A stretch of DNA of 64,000 bases, from the NCBI RefSeq assembly GCF_036492635.1, contig NZ_AP025308.1, positions 148,320 through 212,319 on the forward strand, in the 5' to 3' direction. The stretch comes from Aureibacter tunicatorum. GTDB lineage: Bacteria > Bacteroidota > Bacteroidia > Cytophagales > Cyclobacteriaceae. Below the pieces are notes generated by a model. It saw only the letters and a list, made by a program, of their open reading frames with translations, was not told the DNA's origin and ran no database searches. Position 1 is the first letter of the stretch; every line of letters starts with the position of its first letter. Shown in pieces: positions 26,801-36,949 of this stretch. The position numbers and the translations under genes are program-made.

Positions 26801-29800
26801 AAAAAACAAAGTAGAAAAAAGCTTTTTGATAAAGACGCTTTTAAGTTTTCAATTTATACTGTTGTCGAAAAACATGAACTTGAAGAGGCATTTTTTCAAG
26901 CCATGGGATTTGAGCAAAGTTTGGTTATCAAAATTGAAAATTTGAATAAAGTTAGGCGCAAGCATTTGCTAAAAGGTTTTGATCACTCTATTTTTTATCG
27001 AAAACCAAGCTTTGAAAAGACAGAGGATTTAGCTCACGAATTTGAATATTGGCAAGATCGATTGTTTCAACAAGTTCCTGAATTAAGAGAAGAGCCAGAG
27101 TTTGTAGAGTTTGAAGAAGTAGAGAGGGTGGAAAATCCTTTAGTTTCATCTTTGGCTATCTCAAAGTTTTTGAATGATGAGGTATTGCCGGAAGGATTTA
27201 GGGCAGGTGATTTATTAGTTATGAGTGCGATGTCTCAGGATTTGGAAGAATTTGTAAAACATACGATAAACTCATCGCTTTCTGATTATTACTTAACTTT
27301 GATCGAAGGCAAGTCCAATGTTGAAGATTTGCGTTTGGCTTTAAAGTATTCCGGGCATTCTTTGAGTCTTTTTCAACAATTATTCTCAGAAATGAAAGAT
27401 GAAAAAGAATTGTCAAAGGCTTCCATACAGCTCATAAAAGAATATTTCAAAGAATGGTTTATTAGGTCTATGGAAGAGAAGAATTTGATTGCCGAAGATA
27501 AACTTTTACCTCGACTATTAACAGAAAATGAGATCATTTCGAATTATGTTCAGGAATTTAATTTTAAACCATTTAAGGACTCTTTAATTTCTGGAGATAT
27601 TCATGGCGCAACTCAAATTATAAAGGTTGTGAGTGTTAAAAATAGGCTTGATTTCGCTAGGAGGCTTTATAAAAATGTAACTTTTACAGAGATTAAAATT
27701 GCATTGCAAAATAAAAAATTTGCACATGCGTATTTCCAAATATTAAATATAAAAAGCGAGGAAGCTGTTGTAATACAAAGAATCGAAAATGCTTTTGATT
27801 ACTTAAATGTTGACTTTCAATACTTTATTGAGTTTGCTTTCGAGCGAAGCTTGCTTGTCTTTCAGATTAAAGAAATTGATGAATGGCTAGACTCTAATAT
27901 TTCTAGTATTGACAAGGAGAAAAGGGAATATTTTAATGAAATTATAATTAAAGCAAAGACATTAAAAGATGCTCAATGGAAAGAAGAAGTGAAGAGACTA
28001 ATGACTTTATTGGAAAGTCAAGACAGGAGAGAGCTTCTTAAAAAACATTTGGAAAATTACTTATTACGCCATTCTTATTCTTCCTCTGCGTTGACAAGCT
28101 TGCTTGATGAAGTAGATTCTGATATTTTGGACCTTTTGAAGCAAATACCTATCGTTAAAGAGCAACCGCAATGGGCAGTTGCACAATTGATGGAATTGAA
28201 AAATTCGAAGCTTCAGCAAAGATTACAAAAATCTATAAATTTGCCATTGAAGCATTTAAGTCAAAACCTTCTAAAGGTTCATGAATATGAAGAAGTCGAG
28301 TACTCGAAGGAGTCGCTTTTAAAGTTTGAACAAGAGATTTTTTCAAAATCACTATTTAGTTCATTTAACACTGGACAGCGTCCGATTTATTCAGAAATTT
28401 TTGAAGAGTATTTGCCTAAAGTGGTTTCGTTGAAGACATCAGCAAAAGTTTATACTTCGCTATTTGAACTTCAAAGAGCAACTTCTTCTAATGATTTCAC
28501 TTTATTTGAAAGAATACTAGAACGTTTGCCAATTAGTAATAATGAGTTGATATCAAGATGGCTTTGGAATGAAGTTGAAAGAAAGTTCTTTGACTTGTAC
28601 ATAACAAAAGAACAGCAAGAATTAAAACTATTAAAGAGACTAAGTGGGTTTGAAAGTCAAGAATATCAATATATTAAAGGCACTGGAGTGTTAACAACAC
28701 TGTCCGGTGGTTATGATGTTCGCAAATCCTTGTTTCATTTTATTAAAGGTTCAGCGAGGGCAACGATTAATAGCGAAGTTGTTCAAAAGTGGATTGAAAG
28801 AGAGCTGAGTAAGTTAAGGAATGCTGATGAGTTTAATCAAGAAAAACTAGTTGAAGAGGTAATGAGCGAAAGTGCTGATGCTAGCATATTAGCAAAACCT
28901 GAAAAAGAGTCGGAAAAAGACTCCAAAACTAATGACTTTATAGAATTGCTTAGCAAAAAAATTGCTTCAAAGGGTCAAAATATATCTCAGCTATCGAGTA
29001 TTATAAGGAATAAAGAGCTTCATAGTTATATTGATAAAAGCGATTATCTGAATGCAAGATTAGCTGTAAGCCGATATATTGAAGATATTAGTGAAGCGCA
29101 TGCTAGAGAGTTAATTTCAATGGTTTTTTTATGTGATGTCTCCGATATCGACTATTTCGAAAGTAGTATTTCCTTGATTAGCGGATTAACATTTTTTAAA
29201 AATAGCCTACCCGTCTCATTATTAAAGAGGTTAATATTTTCAGCTTTGGAAGGCAATTATTTTTCTACATTGAATGAGTTGGAAAGAGAGTGGTTATTTG
29301 ATTTTATTAGTGAGGGCAAGGCAAATGCTATTCAAGATTTTTTGATCAAGTATAAAGTTCTTGGAGAATCGTTTGATCAGTTTCAGTCTGTTGATTTATC
29401 AAAGAGTTTAGCGCATGAAATTTTCAGAGGCCAAGCTTCTTCGAAAAAAATTGTTGAAAGCAATTATTTAAAATTTTGGAAAGCATACTCAAGTGTGATT
29501 TGGACAGGAAACGATATTTTTCCTCAATTAAGAAAGTTTAATCAAAATTTTCAATTTGTATCGCCAGTAGTCCAAGCTAAAATCATTGATCGTAATATCA
29601 AGTCATTGCAAGAGCCCTTGAAAGCGGAAGAATTTAGAGTTGCTTTGCAAGAGCTTTCTGTAGAAGTGTCCGGTTCTCATAAAAAGGATATGGATAAATT
29701 ACTTGATCTATTTCCAAGTGGCTCTAACAGTGAAAATCAGGGTTCTGAAGCGGATGAAAAAGTTTTGAAGAAAAGACTTGCCGGCCAGTTAATCGATAGG

Positions 29801-32800
29801 CTTTCGAATCAAAGTATTTTAAAAGGCGAAGAAACAAGTTTTGAAAAGTTCATAGCAGAAGCCAGAGCAACTGATAATGATGTAATAAGAAAATTATCTG
29901 ATCGAGAAAACTTTGATGATAAAAGATTAAAGATTATTTCGGAGGCTTTGTCTGAGTATATGATTCAACATGATTCCGCAGAGGCATTAAATAAAATTTT
30001 TAACATTGAAATTGATTGGAAGGAATTTTATGATGAATTCTCTCTTTTTGAAGGATTAAGCAAAAAAGAATTTTATAATTCATTATGGAGCTATTTTCTT
30101 GAAACTTGGAAACAGGAAAACAGAAAACCATCCGGCGAAGAGTTTGTGATGAGTTGGATTGCTTCTTTTACTTTTTATTATACTGGAGAAATTCGAAAAA
30201 GTCTTATTCTTCTTAAGACTGCTATCAATCGTCAAGATTCATTGTCTTCGTCCAAAATATTGAGAAGATTTCCAACAGTATTAAATATTCAGTTGATCAG
30301 TTGGTTAAAACTATTTAAAAAAGATCTTTTAACTACTGCTTTTGTCGAATCTAATGAATTCGCGCAAGTATATTTTCACCTTCTCAAAGAGAAAGATCGA
30401 TTTAATCATATGATTAATAAGATGAATTTGATCAAGCAAAGCTATGGGTTAATAGGAGAAAGGTTGACGTTGCAATATTTTCTAATTAATGAGTCATTGA
30501 AGTCTTTCAGTTTGGATGTGTTTGATAGATGGACTCAATTGTTAATCGAGCATGTGCCTGAAGAGGAGAGGCGTTCATTTCAAGATGACTATTTTTTTGC
30601 CAAATCTTATGATGAGCAGGACTTTAAGAAATACCTGTTGGAGTCGCACTCCATGAGATCATTGAAAAGAATGGGCTTTGAGACGGGAATTGGTTATTAT
30701 TTGGATAAAGGTTTTATTCCCGGAGGCATGTCTGTGGAAGGAGTTTTCTTTCAGTCCATATTGTCAGGAGATTTGTTGAAATTTGCTCAGATCGGCTGGC
30801 ATTATTCGAAAAGGGATTTTTATCTTGATAGATTAGGTCAGGATCTTGACTCAAAACATAAGGTTGAATCTTTAGACCTTTTAGCTCCGATTGATCAAGG
30901 TTGGAAAGTAATGATTGCCTATGCTCAAGAAGAAACACCTGAAGATTTTGACTTAGTACAGAGTGTTTTCCATTTTATCCTACTTGGGTTCTTCGAAAAT
31001 CATGAAATCCGTGATTCGTTCGAAGCCTATAGACAGTGGTTGACAACAACTTTTAAAGACAAGGCAGTGGAGCGTATTTTGACTTCAATAGCTCAAGATA
31101 ACAGCCTTTCTAATTCGCTAAAAAAACTGAGGGCGCTAAAAACTGGAGATGATAAAATTGAATATTTCCTAAAGCTGAATGATTCATCGATATTGATACC
31201 TTTTGCAGAATATTTAATAGATGATTTGGCAGTGAATGAAGCAAGGAGGATTTTTTATCAAAGTTCAAAAAGCCAAAATTTGATTCAAATGGCTTTTCAT
31301 TCAGAACAACAGATGACCCTTTTGAAAACTTTCTTTCATAACACAGACGGTTTTTATTATTTCGATAAGGTGATGGATTACATGCCTTTGTCTATCGATG
31401 AAAATAAAAAAGGCAAAGAATTGCTGACTCAAACATTTCTTCTAGAATTTCATGAAGGATTTAGAAGAAGAGTAATCAGCTTAGGTTTTCTGAAGCAAGA
31501 TTTTGAAAAAGTGTTGATCAAAATTTTGGAAAATAAAAGTGGAGTTGACAATCCATTCATGGCATTATTTCTTGAAAAACGAGATGACTTTTTTAATTAT
31601 TTTGAAATTGTCAAAAGAACAGGAAATGATGTCGCTAATTCTTTTTTGACTCAAGCTGATGAGATCATTCAGTTATCCAAGACAAAAGATTTGATTTTTG
31701 TAAAGACCAAGTTGACAGAGTTTTTTCATCAGGAACATTTAAAAGAGGTTTTGGATAAAGTACTGATAAAAAGTCCTGAAACAGTATTTGAGTTGTTAGA
31801 TTATTTAGATGATTTTCAAATTGCTTCTATTCTCAAAGATATTTTTACTGATTCCGAAGAGCTTGAAGAGAGCTTTATGGAAGCAACAAAGGCTTTAAAA
31901 ACATTCTCAATTATTGATGAAGAGGCGCTTAATAGCGGAAATTTTTTGCGCTTTGTATATCAATATTATGTGCCATATGCTGGAAAGGCATCGTTTAAAG
32001 ACTTTTTTCAAAAATGGCTAAATAGTTTTTTCAAAAAAATTGGATTGACGTCTGATTTTACCTCTATAGTGAATTTAAAGAAAGAATTTGAGAATTCTTT
32101 TGGAGTGGTTGACTCAGTTTCGGAGATATTGAAACTGAAGCTTTCCGAGCAACAATACTCAGAGTTTTATTTAAATGCAACACTTCAAGGTTTGAAGACG
32201 CTGAGAACAATCATCGCTTATTATAAAATCAATGTGCAAGATTTTGTCACGCTGTTTATCCCCAATTTACAAAGTGTGGTCTTTACGCTCACAGAAGTCG
32301 GAGGAGTGATTCCTGAATTAAAAAAGGATTTAATTTTTCGCTTTGAAGAAATATTTTTTGAAGCTTATTTTTTCAAGCAATTGCGACGCTTGGATGCAAG
32401 TGAACTATTGAATTATTGGATTGATTATCAGAGTAATTATGGAAAAGGGAAGCTTAAGGCTTTTGTAGGATTTATCAAACGAAAGGAAAATACAGAAGAC
32501 ATAGCTCCGAGTATTATGCATTTAACGGGAGAATACTCAGAGTTTGTTTTGAATAGGAATGCTGTTGTTTCTCTCTTTCAAGAGCGAAAGTTTGATTTTG
32601 CTCTTTCGAAATTAGGTCGAATGAGCAATGAAAGTATCGTTTCGTTTAGAATTGGTATTTGGGATATGTCTAAGATTGAGCGACATGTTTTGTTTGATTC
32701 TATGGTTTTCTCCAGATATCTTTCAAAAAAGGAAAAGAAGACACTTCAGACCTTGTTTGATTTGCCTTTGTTATCGTTGTTTTTGGCAGAGGTGTTTTTT

Positions 32801-35392
32801 GAGAGAGACTCATATTATAGAGCGAACTTGGCGAGTTTAATAAAGTATGAAAGCGAGGAGAATAAAAAAGAAGATCTATTTTCTGATTTGTTCGCACTAG
32901 TTTTCAATCACTTGCCTAAGTCTCAGAAGAAAGAGAGAATCGTGCAGTTTGTAAATGATACAAATTTTTATGAAAAGGAAAAAGAGCAAAGCTTATTGTC
33001 ATTATGGCATAAAATAAGTTCAAAAAATATATTGAGAACAAATTGGCTTGAGCAATCGAGTACTGTTCAAAAGAAAAAAGCTTTCGAGGCTATTCAATTA
33101 TTTGCGAATACAGAAACCTTAAAGAAGTTGGTTTCGCAGGTATTTGGAAGTATTGGGATTGAGAAGAAAGAAAATATACATGAAGATAGTGAGCATGCTT
33201 TTATGCTTGAATCTCTTAAAGCATACTTTTTCTATCCGTATTTCAATCAAGAAATATTAGAGATAATAAGCGAAGAACATGGCCTTATAATAAATGCGAA
33301 AGGATTTAATCATGCTCAAGATAACGACCAGCCATTTGAAGAGAGGCTTGTGGGAATCTTAAAGGAAGAAGATTGGGAGTTGCTTGAGAAGGAATTTTTT
33401 TTGTTAGTGAATCGGTTGGATCGAATTGATATTCAAGCTCTCGGAAATCTAGCTAAAAAGGATAAAGATAAATGGAATGCTATACTGAATAGGCAACCGA
33501 TAAGTATCTTAAAGAGGGCGATTGATAATTTTATAAATAGCGCTGTTACACTGGAAGTTAGTGATAAATTCGTCATAAATAAATCACTCTTAACAGTTGA
33601 GTCGAAAGTTTTATTTATTGAGTTGCTCAACGAACTGATATTAAATGTCAATAACTTATCTGTTAGTGAGTTAAAAGATACTATCGGCGAAAGACATTTA
33701 TTGGTAAATGGAGTAACGGAAAGTTATAGTTTGCCACAATCTACTTTTGTCAAGTTGGGAGATAGTGAGTTTATACCTTTGAGTGTTTTTGTATATGAAA
33801 AAACATCTGGAAAGGATGATTCGAATTATTCATTAGAGGAGGTATTAAATGATGATGTTAGGCATTTTTTAAGATCAAATAAAAAAATAAGCGAGCAATT
33901 TTCAATTGATCTTTCTAAAAACCTCTCTTTAGTTTCATTCAAGGAATACTTCCAGACGATCAAACCGGAGTGGTATGGCTTGATAAGTTTATTGGTAGAT
34001 GTACTTGAAAAGTTTAGTGTAAATTATTCAGTTTATCAAAAGGACTTGTTTTATTTGGCGCTTGTAGTTAATGACTTGGATAATTTTTTATCGCGCTTTT
34101 TTATATTGCTTAAGAATAAAATCACTTCAAGTAAGTGGAAACATTTGGTAGACTACTTTTATGAAAATATATCAGCGAATTTAAAACTTTACCCATTTGT
34201 TCAGTCAGTTAGCAATATTGAAAATGATAAATCAGGAGTAGAAGGTGTTCAAGAGGAACCTCTGCTTTTAATAGATAGTATTGAAGCGTTGATGTTTTAC
34301 ATGGAAAATGGAGTGCCCCCTTTGCCGTTTTCCAGAGATGCAGTTGATTTTGAAAAACAGCTGGAGCATGAGTTAAAAATAAGCAAAGATAAATTTAAGA
34401 TAGCCTTAGTCGAGTGGTTTTCTAAGCAAATTGATATTAAAGCAAGTCTAGGTATAGGATTAGCTTTTTCGATAGCAAAACTATTTGTGAAGCCTGATGA
34501 GAATCTTGAGCTTTTTACTATGCTTTATTTGATGTTTGATGAAATTAATATAGCTGAAACGGAACAAGTAAATATCAAATCAAAACTATTGCGCTTGCTT
34601 CCGAAAATAGAAAAGACAAACAACCCTATTTCAAATATGCTTCAGAAAGCGATTACTAAAAGAGAGGCATTGCTTTTAAAGAGAAGCGAATTCTTCAAAA
34701 TGAGCGAAAATAGTAGTGTGGAAAGTGGAGCAAAGCGAGTGTTTGATTTATTATCTGAGATACTGGAAAGAGATGAAGCTATAAAGACTGATAAAAATGA
34801 TCGGGAAGCGATGGAAGAAGTCTTGGAAGTTTTTAATTCTGATGAACTCGAACAAGATAATGAAGAAGATGTTACACATAAAGAAGAATTTATTGAGCTT
34901 TCAAATGCTGGATTAATCATTTTGTGGCCATATTTTAAAATGATGGCATTTGAAATGGGCTTTCTAGATGAAGAAAAGAAAAAATTTATCGATAAGAATT
35001 CGCAAAGAAGAATGGCTAGGCTTTTACAGTATTTTGTAGACAATAATGTAAATAAAAGAGAACCTTACCTTCTTCTTAACAAGGCGCTTGCAGGCTTGGA
35101 GTTTAGCGAATATTTAGACTTTGAAATTGAGCTAAAAGACGAGGAATTGGATTATATGCATAGAGTACAAGAAGATATGCTTGCTAATTGGGAAAGCATG
35201 AAAAAGGCAGAGTTTTCGGTTGTTCAGGATACATTTATTTCCAGGTATGGAGAATTGATGGAAGCCGACACATTTTGGCAACTTACGATTCCAAAAGCAG
35301 AGTTTGATCATTTATTGGACGAATTGCCTTGGGTAGTATCGATTGTGGATTTGCCTTGGATGGAAAAAATTATTCAAGTGATATGGAAATAA
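23861..35392 (+). CDS. Giant tape-measure protein of the contractile injection system
   Basis: A 3843-residue, almost wholly alpha-helical protein of the CIS_TMP (Afp14-like) class, which sets tube length. The N-terminal about 100 residues match the family start (HRILTQKVVLDLD, then IGRLTLDLGNL). The C-terminal about 170 residues match the family end: NAGLIILWPYF near 3680 and closing LPWVVSIVDLPWMEKIIQVIW. In between are helical modules, four of which begin with a YL-x-x-G-x-x-(P) motif (near residues 116, 289, 2276 and 3476). It has no transmembrane helix and no enzymatic motif. It lies between a wedge gene and the AAA+ gene, the Afp14-Afp15 order known from Afp and PVC. Its size is remarkable; no frameshift is visible over 11.5 kb. 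Confidence 0.87.
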   Translation: MKQHHRILTQKVVLDLDPSIIGSRDQLMREFKMTFDHQMKPIVDKVLTEKFGDANVEIGRLTLDLGNLSITSSQDQLVQVFEKALKELVDELVEQKIPNLEELKEVEEISRQERIEHYLKTGVISRVDEIKLLLDDKQLLMNGFNTQDFNKSQHQRVSAVIEKEDYLAYWKKQSPEQFRRLKSLNILGAIEALSENFQEASSRGDIESKLYYLTHVFLLKSDRDINRSFFNNLFANFLSKEFKINRFEVVRLLNATSLSEEQVIQRVHRKSSRYVKAGYKIIYTDEDLLIHYLKTGFLPSWNDLNGFNMIPELFRSLNLIGGVDLARYFRSEVLREDARKRLLKLLRVQGDINLEDSLEQEARRNSFYTYFKNLSKLKLLFHNTIFDQADLMEVIDLELIDFATNVSLTTLMVKKRYESILERISVKLMVPLIDLIQVLRTSDKDGSIDFSIFFKYSSTPEREKKRTLEQAKKYESVSFDVDEFLEKLSSAGIVKYSKLEKDFGDFLERGKAFDFIKLILDQENAGLLLTNLYESLSYANRLKLYRFLLREKRVLGDFLFESQSHDIARLHEDNIDLFKKVFYMLSQDNIQSEKQMVESIKSYMDELDQDNDVLIKNEDKETNRKGIKEFANEFFQLRNIDAFDNDEQDEISYQEKLSKLLVSKNLYADFLSHLKGVGNEFLMDQIIGFTSEEDIKKALMSNLNDNSSKVINRIDEYLDYVQLWDYKSAENIRRKLYQRAVRRNSNQPDSIIDSLTSILDESGLDSSSYWEVLTSDLSNNVISDEREFVVDPVTFMSFMVMNFLKENNETFYDLDTGIKAVIFKHDFIKFIAYFKTPLERKRLREYLTRRLPINWIEKALERTFSELNEMIDVLNFIDDQSSGSSNRIFIYLRALLSNFLIEFYSNEKKYEEIFERVFRDYVYQEARKINQELIVFEKSETLSEWQGKAKIFYEFQQDFDRVLLWKASETQSFIRVLSSLKKQSRKKLFDKDAFKFSIYTVVEKHELEEAFFQAMGFEQSLVIKIENLNKVRRKHLLKGFDHSIFYRKPSFEKTEDLAHEFEYWQDRLFQQVPELREEPEFVEFEEVERVENPLVSSLAISKFLNDEVLPEGFRAGDLLVMSAMSQDLEEFVKHTINSSLSDYYLTLIEGKSNVEDLRLALKYSGHSLSLFQQLFSEMKDEKELSKASIQLIKEYFKEWFIRSMEEKNLIAEDKLLPRLLTENEIISNYVQEFNFKPFKDSLISGDIHGATQIIKVVSVKNRLDFARRLYKNVTFTEIKIALQNKKFAHAYFQILNIKSEEAVVIQRIENAFDYLNVDFQYFIEFAFERSLLVFQIKEIDEWLDSNISSIDKEKREYFNEIIIKAKTLKDAQWKEEVKRLMTLLESQDRRELLKKHLENYLLRHSYSSSALTSLLDEVDSDILDLLKQIPIVKEQPQWAVAQLMELKNSKLQQRLQKSINLPLKHLSQNLLKVHEYEEVEYSKESLLKFEQEIFSKSLFSSFNTGQRPIYSEIFEEYLPKVVSLKTSAKVYTSLFELQRATSSNDFTLFERILERLPISNNELISRWLWNEVERKFFDLYITKEQQELKLLKRLSGFESQEYQYIKGTGVLTTLSGGYDVRKSLFHFIKGSARATINSEVVQKWIERELSKLRNADEFNQEKLVEEVMSESADASILAKPEKESEKDSKTNDFIELLSKKIASKGQNISQLSSIIRNKELHSYIDKSDYLNARLAVSRYIEDISEAHARELISMVFLCDVSDIDYFESSISLISGLTFFKNSLPVSLLKRLIFSALEGNYFSTLNELEREWLFDFISEGKANAIQDFLIKYKVLGESFDQFQSVDLSKSLAHEIFRGQASSKKIVESNYLKFWKAYSSVIWTGNDIFPQLRKFNQNFQFVSPVVQAKIIDRNIKSLQEPLKAEEFRVALQELSVEVSGSHKKDMDKLLDLFPSGSNSENQGSEADEKVLKKRLAGQLIDRLSNQSILKGEETSFEKFIAEARATDNDVIRKLSDRENFDDKRLKIISEALSEYMIQHDSAEALNKIFNIEIDWKEFYDEFSLFEGLSKKEFYNSLWSYFLETWKQENRKPSGEEFVMSWIASFTFYYTGEIRKSLILLKTAINRQDSLSSSKILRRFPTVLNIQLISWLKLFKKDLLTTAFVESNEFAQVYFHLLKEKDRFNHMINKMNLIKQSYGLIGERLTLQYFLINESLKSFSLDVFDRWTQLLIEHVPEEERRSFQDDYFFAKSYDEQDFKKYLLESHSMRSLKRMGFETGIGYYLDKGFIPGGMSVEGVFFQSILSGDLLKFAQIGWHYSKRDFYLDRLGQDLDSKHKVESLDLLAPIDQGWKVMIAYAQEETPEDFDLVQSVFHFILLGFFENHEIRDSFEAYRQWLTTTFKDKAVERILTSIAQDNSLSNSLKKLRALKTGDDKIEYFLKLNDSSILIPFAEYLIDDLAVNEARRIFYQSSKSQNLIQMAFHSEQQMTLLKTFFHNTDGFYYFDKVMDYMPLSIDENKKGKELLTQTFLLEFHEGFRRRVISLGFLKQDFEKVLIKILENKSGVDNPFMALFLEKRDDFFNYFEIVKRTGNDVANSFLTQADEIIQLSKTKDLIFVKTKLTEFFHQEHLKEVLDKVLIKSPETVFELLDYLDDFQIASILKDIFTDSEELEESFMEATKALKTFSIIDEEALNSGNFLRFVYQYYVPYAGKASFKDFFQKWLNSFFKKIGLTSDFTSIVNLKKEFENSFGVVDSVSEILKLKLSEQQYSEFYLNATLQGLKTLRTIIAYYKINVQDFVTLFIPNLQSVVFTLTEVGGVIPELKKDLIFRFEEIFFEAYFFKQLRRLDASELLNYWIDYQSNYGKGKLKAFVGFIKRKENTEDIAPSIMHLTGEYSEFVLNRNAVVSLFQERKFDFALSKLGRMSNESIVSFRIGIWDMSKIERHVLFDSMVFSRYLSKKEKKTLQTLFDLPLLSLFLAEVFFERDSYYRANLASLIKYESEENKKEDLFSDLFALVFNHLPKSQKKERIVQFVNDTNFYEKEKEQSLLSLWHKISSKNILRTNWLEQSSTVQKKKAFEAIQLFANTETLKKLVSQVFGSIGIEKKENIHEDSEHAFMLESLKAYFFYPYFNQEILEIISEEHGLIINAKGFNHAQDNDQPFEERLVGILKEEDWELLEKEFFLLVNRLDRIDIQALGNLAKKDKDKWNAILNRQPISILKRAIDNFINSAVTLEVSDKFVINKSLLTVESKVLFIELLNELILNVNNLSVSELKDTIGERHLLVNGVTESYSLPQSTFVKLGDSEFIPLSVFVYEKTSGKDDSNYSLEEVLNDDVRHFLRSNKKISEQFSIDLSKNLSLVSFKEYFQTIKPEWYGLISLLVDVLEKFSVNYSVYQKDLFYLALVVNDLDNFLSRFFILLKNKITSSKWKHLVDYFYENISANLKLYPFVQSVSNIENDKSGVEGVQEEPLLLIDSIEALMFYMENGVPPLPFSRDAVDFEKQLEHELKISKDKFKIALVEWFSKQIDIKASLGIGLAFSIAKLFVKPDENLELFTMLYLMFDEINIAETEQVNIKSKLLRLLPKIEKTNNPISNMLQKAITKREALLLKRSEFFKMSENSSVESGAKRVFDLLSEILERDEAIKTDKNDREAMEEVLEVFNSDELEQDNEEDVTHKEEFIELSNAGLIILWPYFKMMAFEMGFLDEEKKKFIDKNSQRRMARLLQYFVDNNVNKREPYLLLNKALAGLEFSEYLDFEIELKDEELDYMHRVQEDMLANWESMKKAEFSVVQDTFISRYGELMEADTFWQLTIPKAEFDHLLDELPWVVSIVDLPWMEKIIQVIWK

Positions 35393-36726
35393 ATTCAAAC
35401 ATATCAGCATTGGAAGCTGAGATGCAATGGTTCCGAAAAGTCTTGGATGTAAGGATGAAATTGTATTTCGGAGAAACATGCGAATACAAAAGTATTTATG
35501 ATATACCTGCTCCAGATATTAGGTATGGAAATTCCGTATACGAAAGAGTAATAAATAATTTTGCCTTTAGCAGAGCGGAAAGGCTAGTCATTATTCTTGG
35601 TTTGATTCCCTATATGATGCCCCATTTATTGGATGTTTTTTTTACAAAAAATAAGCTGTATGACAGGGAGTTTACTGAGTTTGGTGGCACAGTTTCAGAC
35701 AATTTCAGAGGCTTTCTGCCTACTGGAGAAACAGGATTGTTCGTGGTCGCGGGAAATGATCTGAATTTGAGAGTGCGAGTGATGGCATTTTTTAAGGAGG
35801 ACCATCCTTTCAAAAAGTATAATATTTTGTCATTGGAGCATCAAGATCAAAAAGATACTTTCATAAGCGGTATAATTAAGATCACGGAAGAATATCTTAG
35901 CTATTTGATCCATGGAAAGGCATTTAAGCCAAGGTATACGAGCAAGTTTCCCGCAAAACTCTTGTCTACTAAGCTCGATTGGGAGGATTTGGTATTTGAA
36001 GAATCGGTATCGATGGAAGTGCAGAATATTATTCTGTGGTTGGAAAATAATGATAAGATCATGGATGAATGGGGACTTTCAAAATTTCTTAAGCCAGGCT
36101 ACAGAATATTGTTTTACGGCCCTCCGGGTACAGGTAAGTCTTTGACCGCTTCATTGATTGGAAAGTACGCGAAAAGAGACGTGTATAGAATAGACCTTTC
36201 TCAAGTAGTGTCAAAGTATATTGGAGAAACAGAGAAAAACCTATCAAGCATATTTGACATCGCGGAGCATAAGCGATGGATCCTTTTCTTTGATGAAGCC
36301 GATGCTTTATTTGGAAAAAGAGCTCAAAATGTTTCATCAAGCAATGAACAACACGGAAACCAGCAAGTGGCTTATTTGCTTCAGAGGATAGAAGACTTTG
36401 ACGGGGTGATCATTTTGGCGACAAACTTAAAAGATAATATTGACTCGGCTTTTCAACGTAGATTTCAGTCGATGATTTATTTTGCCAAACCGACGCCTAC
36501 CCAGCGCTTGAGTTTATGGGAAAATGCTTTCTCTAATTTGAAATTGGCGGAAGATGTCGATTTAGGAGAAATCTCACAGAAATATGATTTGGCAGGTGGC
36601 GCAATTATCAATGTCTTGAGGTATTGCGCGCTAATGGCTGTGAAGAATAAAAAGAATGAAGTTACGCTGAACACGCTTCTAATGGGAATCAAGAAGGAGT
36701 ATGGCAAGGAGGGAGTGAGCATTTAG
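35383..36726 (+). CDS. AAA+ ATPase of the injection system (Afp15-like)
   Basis: A 447-residue ATPase. The start at 35383 (10-bp overlap with the tape-measure stop) is preferred to an in-frame start at 35329, which would overlap by 64 bp and add residues unlike the family. The N-terminal about 190 residues are an eCIS-specific domain (FAFSRAERLVIILGLIPYM). The AAA+ module shows Walker A GPPGTGKS near 246, Walker B ILFFDEAD near 300, sensor 1 ILATNLKDN, and an arginine-finger region DSAFQRRF. This is the conserved ATPase of all eCIS loci, needed for assembly of the particle or cargo loading rather than for recycling contracted sheath as ClpV does. Confidence 0.92.
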   Translation: MEINSNISALEAEMQWFRKVLDVRMKLYFGETCEYKSIYDIPAPDIRYGNSVYERVINNFAFSRAERLVIILGLIPYMMPHLLDVFFTKNKLYDREFTEFGGTVSDNFRGFLPTGETGLFVVAGNDLNLRVRVMAFFKEDHPFKKYNILSLEHQDQKDTFISGIIKITEEYLSYLIHGKAFKPRYTSKFPAKLLSTKLDWEDLVFEESVSMEVQNIILWLENNDKIMDEWGLSKFLKPGYRILFYGPPGTGKSLTASLIGKYAKRDVYRIDLSQVVSKYIGETEKNLSSIFDIAEHKRWILFFDEADALFGKRAQNVSSSNEQHGNQQVAYLLQRIEDFDGVIILATNLKDNIDSAFQRRFQSMIYFAKPTPTQRLSLWENAFSNLKLAEDVDLGEISQKYDLAGGAIINVLRYCALMAVKNKKNEVTLNTLLMGIKKEYGKEGVSI

Positions 36727-36772
36727 TTTGGCATTAATTTAGATATTTTTACTGTACTTAAAGAGATTTGAT

Positions 36773-36940
36773 ATGCCTGTAAAGATTGATGAATTTGTGA
36801 TACAAGCGAAGTTTGAGAGCAATGCAACTAATGCTAGCTCAAACGATAGCTTTGGGGAAATGACCGAAGAGCAAAGAGAAGAGATTATTGCGGAGGTGTT
36901 GGAGAGATTGGAGATAAAGCTTCGTAAACTAAACTTTTAA
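36773..36940 (+). CDS. DUF5908 mini-protein
   Basis: A 55-residue protein beginning MPVKIDEFVIQAKF, the characteristic start of DUF5908, a short family found in Bacteroidetes contractile-injection loci between the ATPase and the LysM adaptor, as here. The second half is a helix rich in Glu, Arg and Leu (residues 29-53). It lacks a signal peptide. The role is unknown; the position suggests a minor structural or assembly part. It starts 46 bp after the ATPase and ends 9 bp before the next start. Confidence 0.8.
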   Translation: MPVKIDEFVIQAKFESNATNASSNDSFGEMTEEQREEIIAEVLERLEIKLRKLNF

Positions 36941-36947
36941 GGAGGTG
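36941..36947 (+). promoter_or_regulatory. Shine-Dalgarno-like site before the LysM adaptor gene
   Basis: GGAGGTG directly before the ATG at 36950 is an unusually good ribosome-binding match in a genome where most genes lack one. It supports the chosen start, although spacing to the ATG is short. Confidence 0.4.
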
Positions 36948-36949
36948 TT

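Noticed and set aside
34642..35043. 133-residue Ser-rich minus-strand reading frame
   Set aside because: It is antisense to the conserved C-terminal region of the tape-measure protein, with Ser-rich low complexity caused by the reverse of Lys/Glu-rich helices.
35329..35382. Upstream start of the AAA+ ATPase
   Set aside because: It would overlap the tape-measure gene by 64 bp and add residues without family support; 35383 gives a 10-bp overlap.
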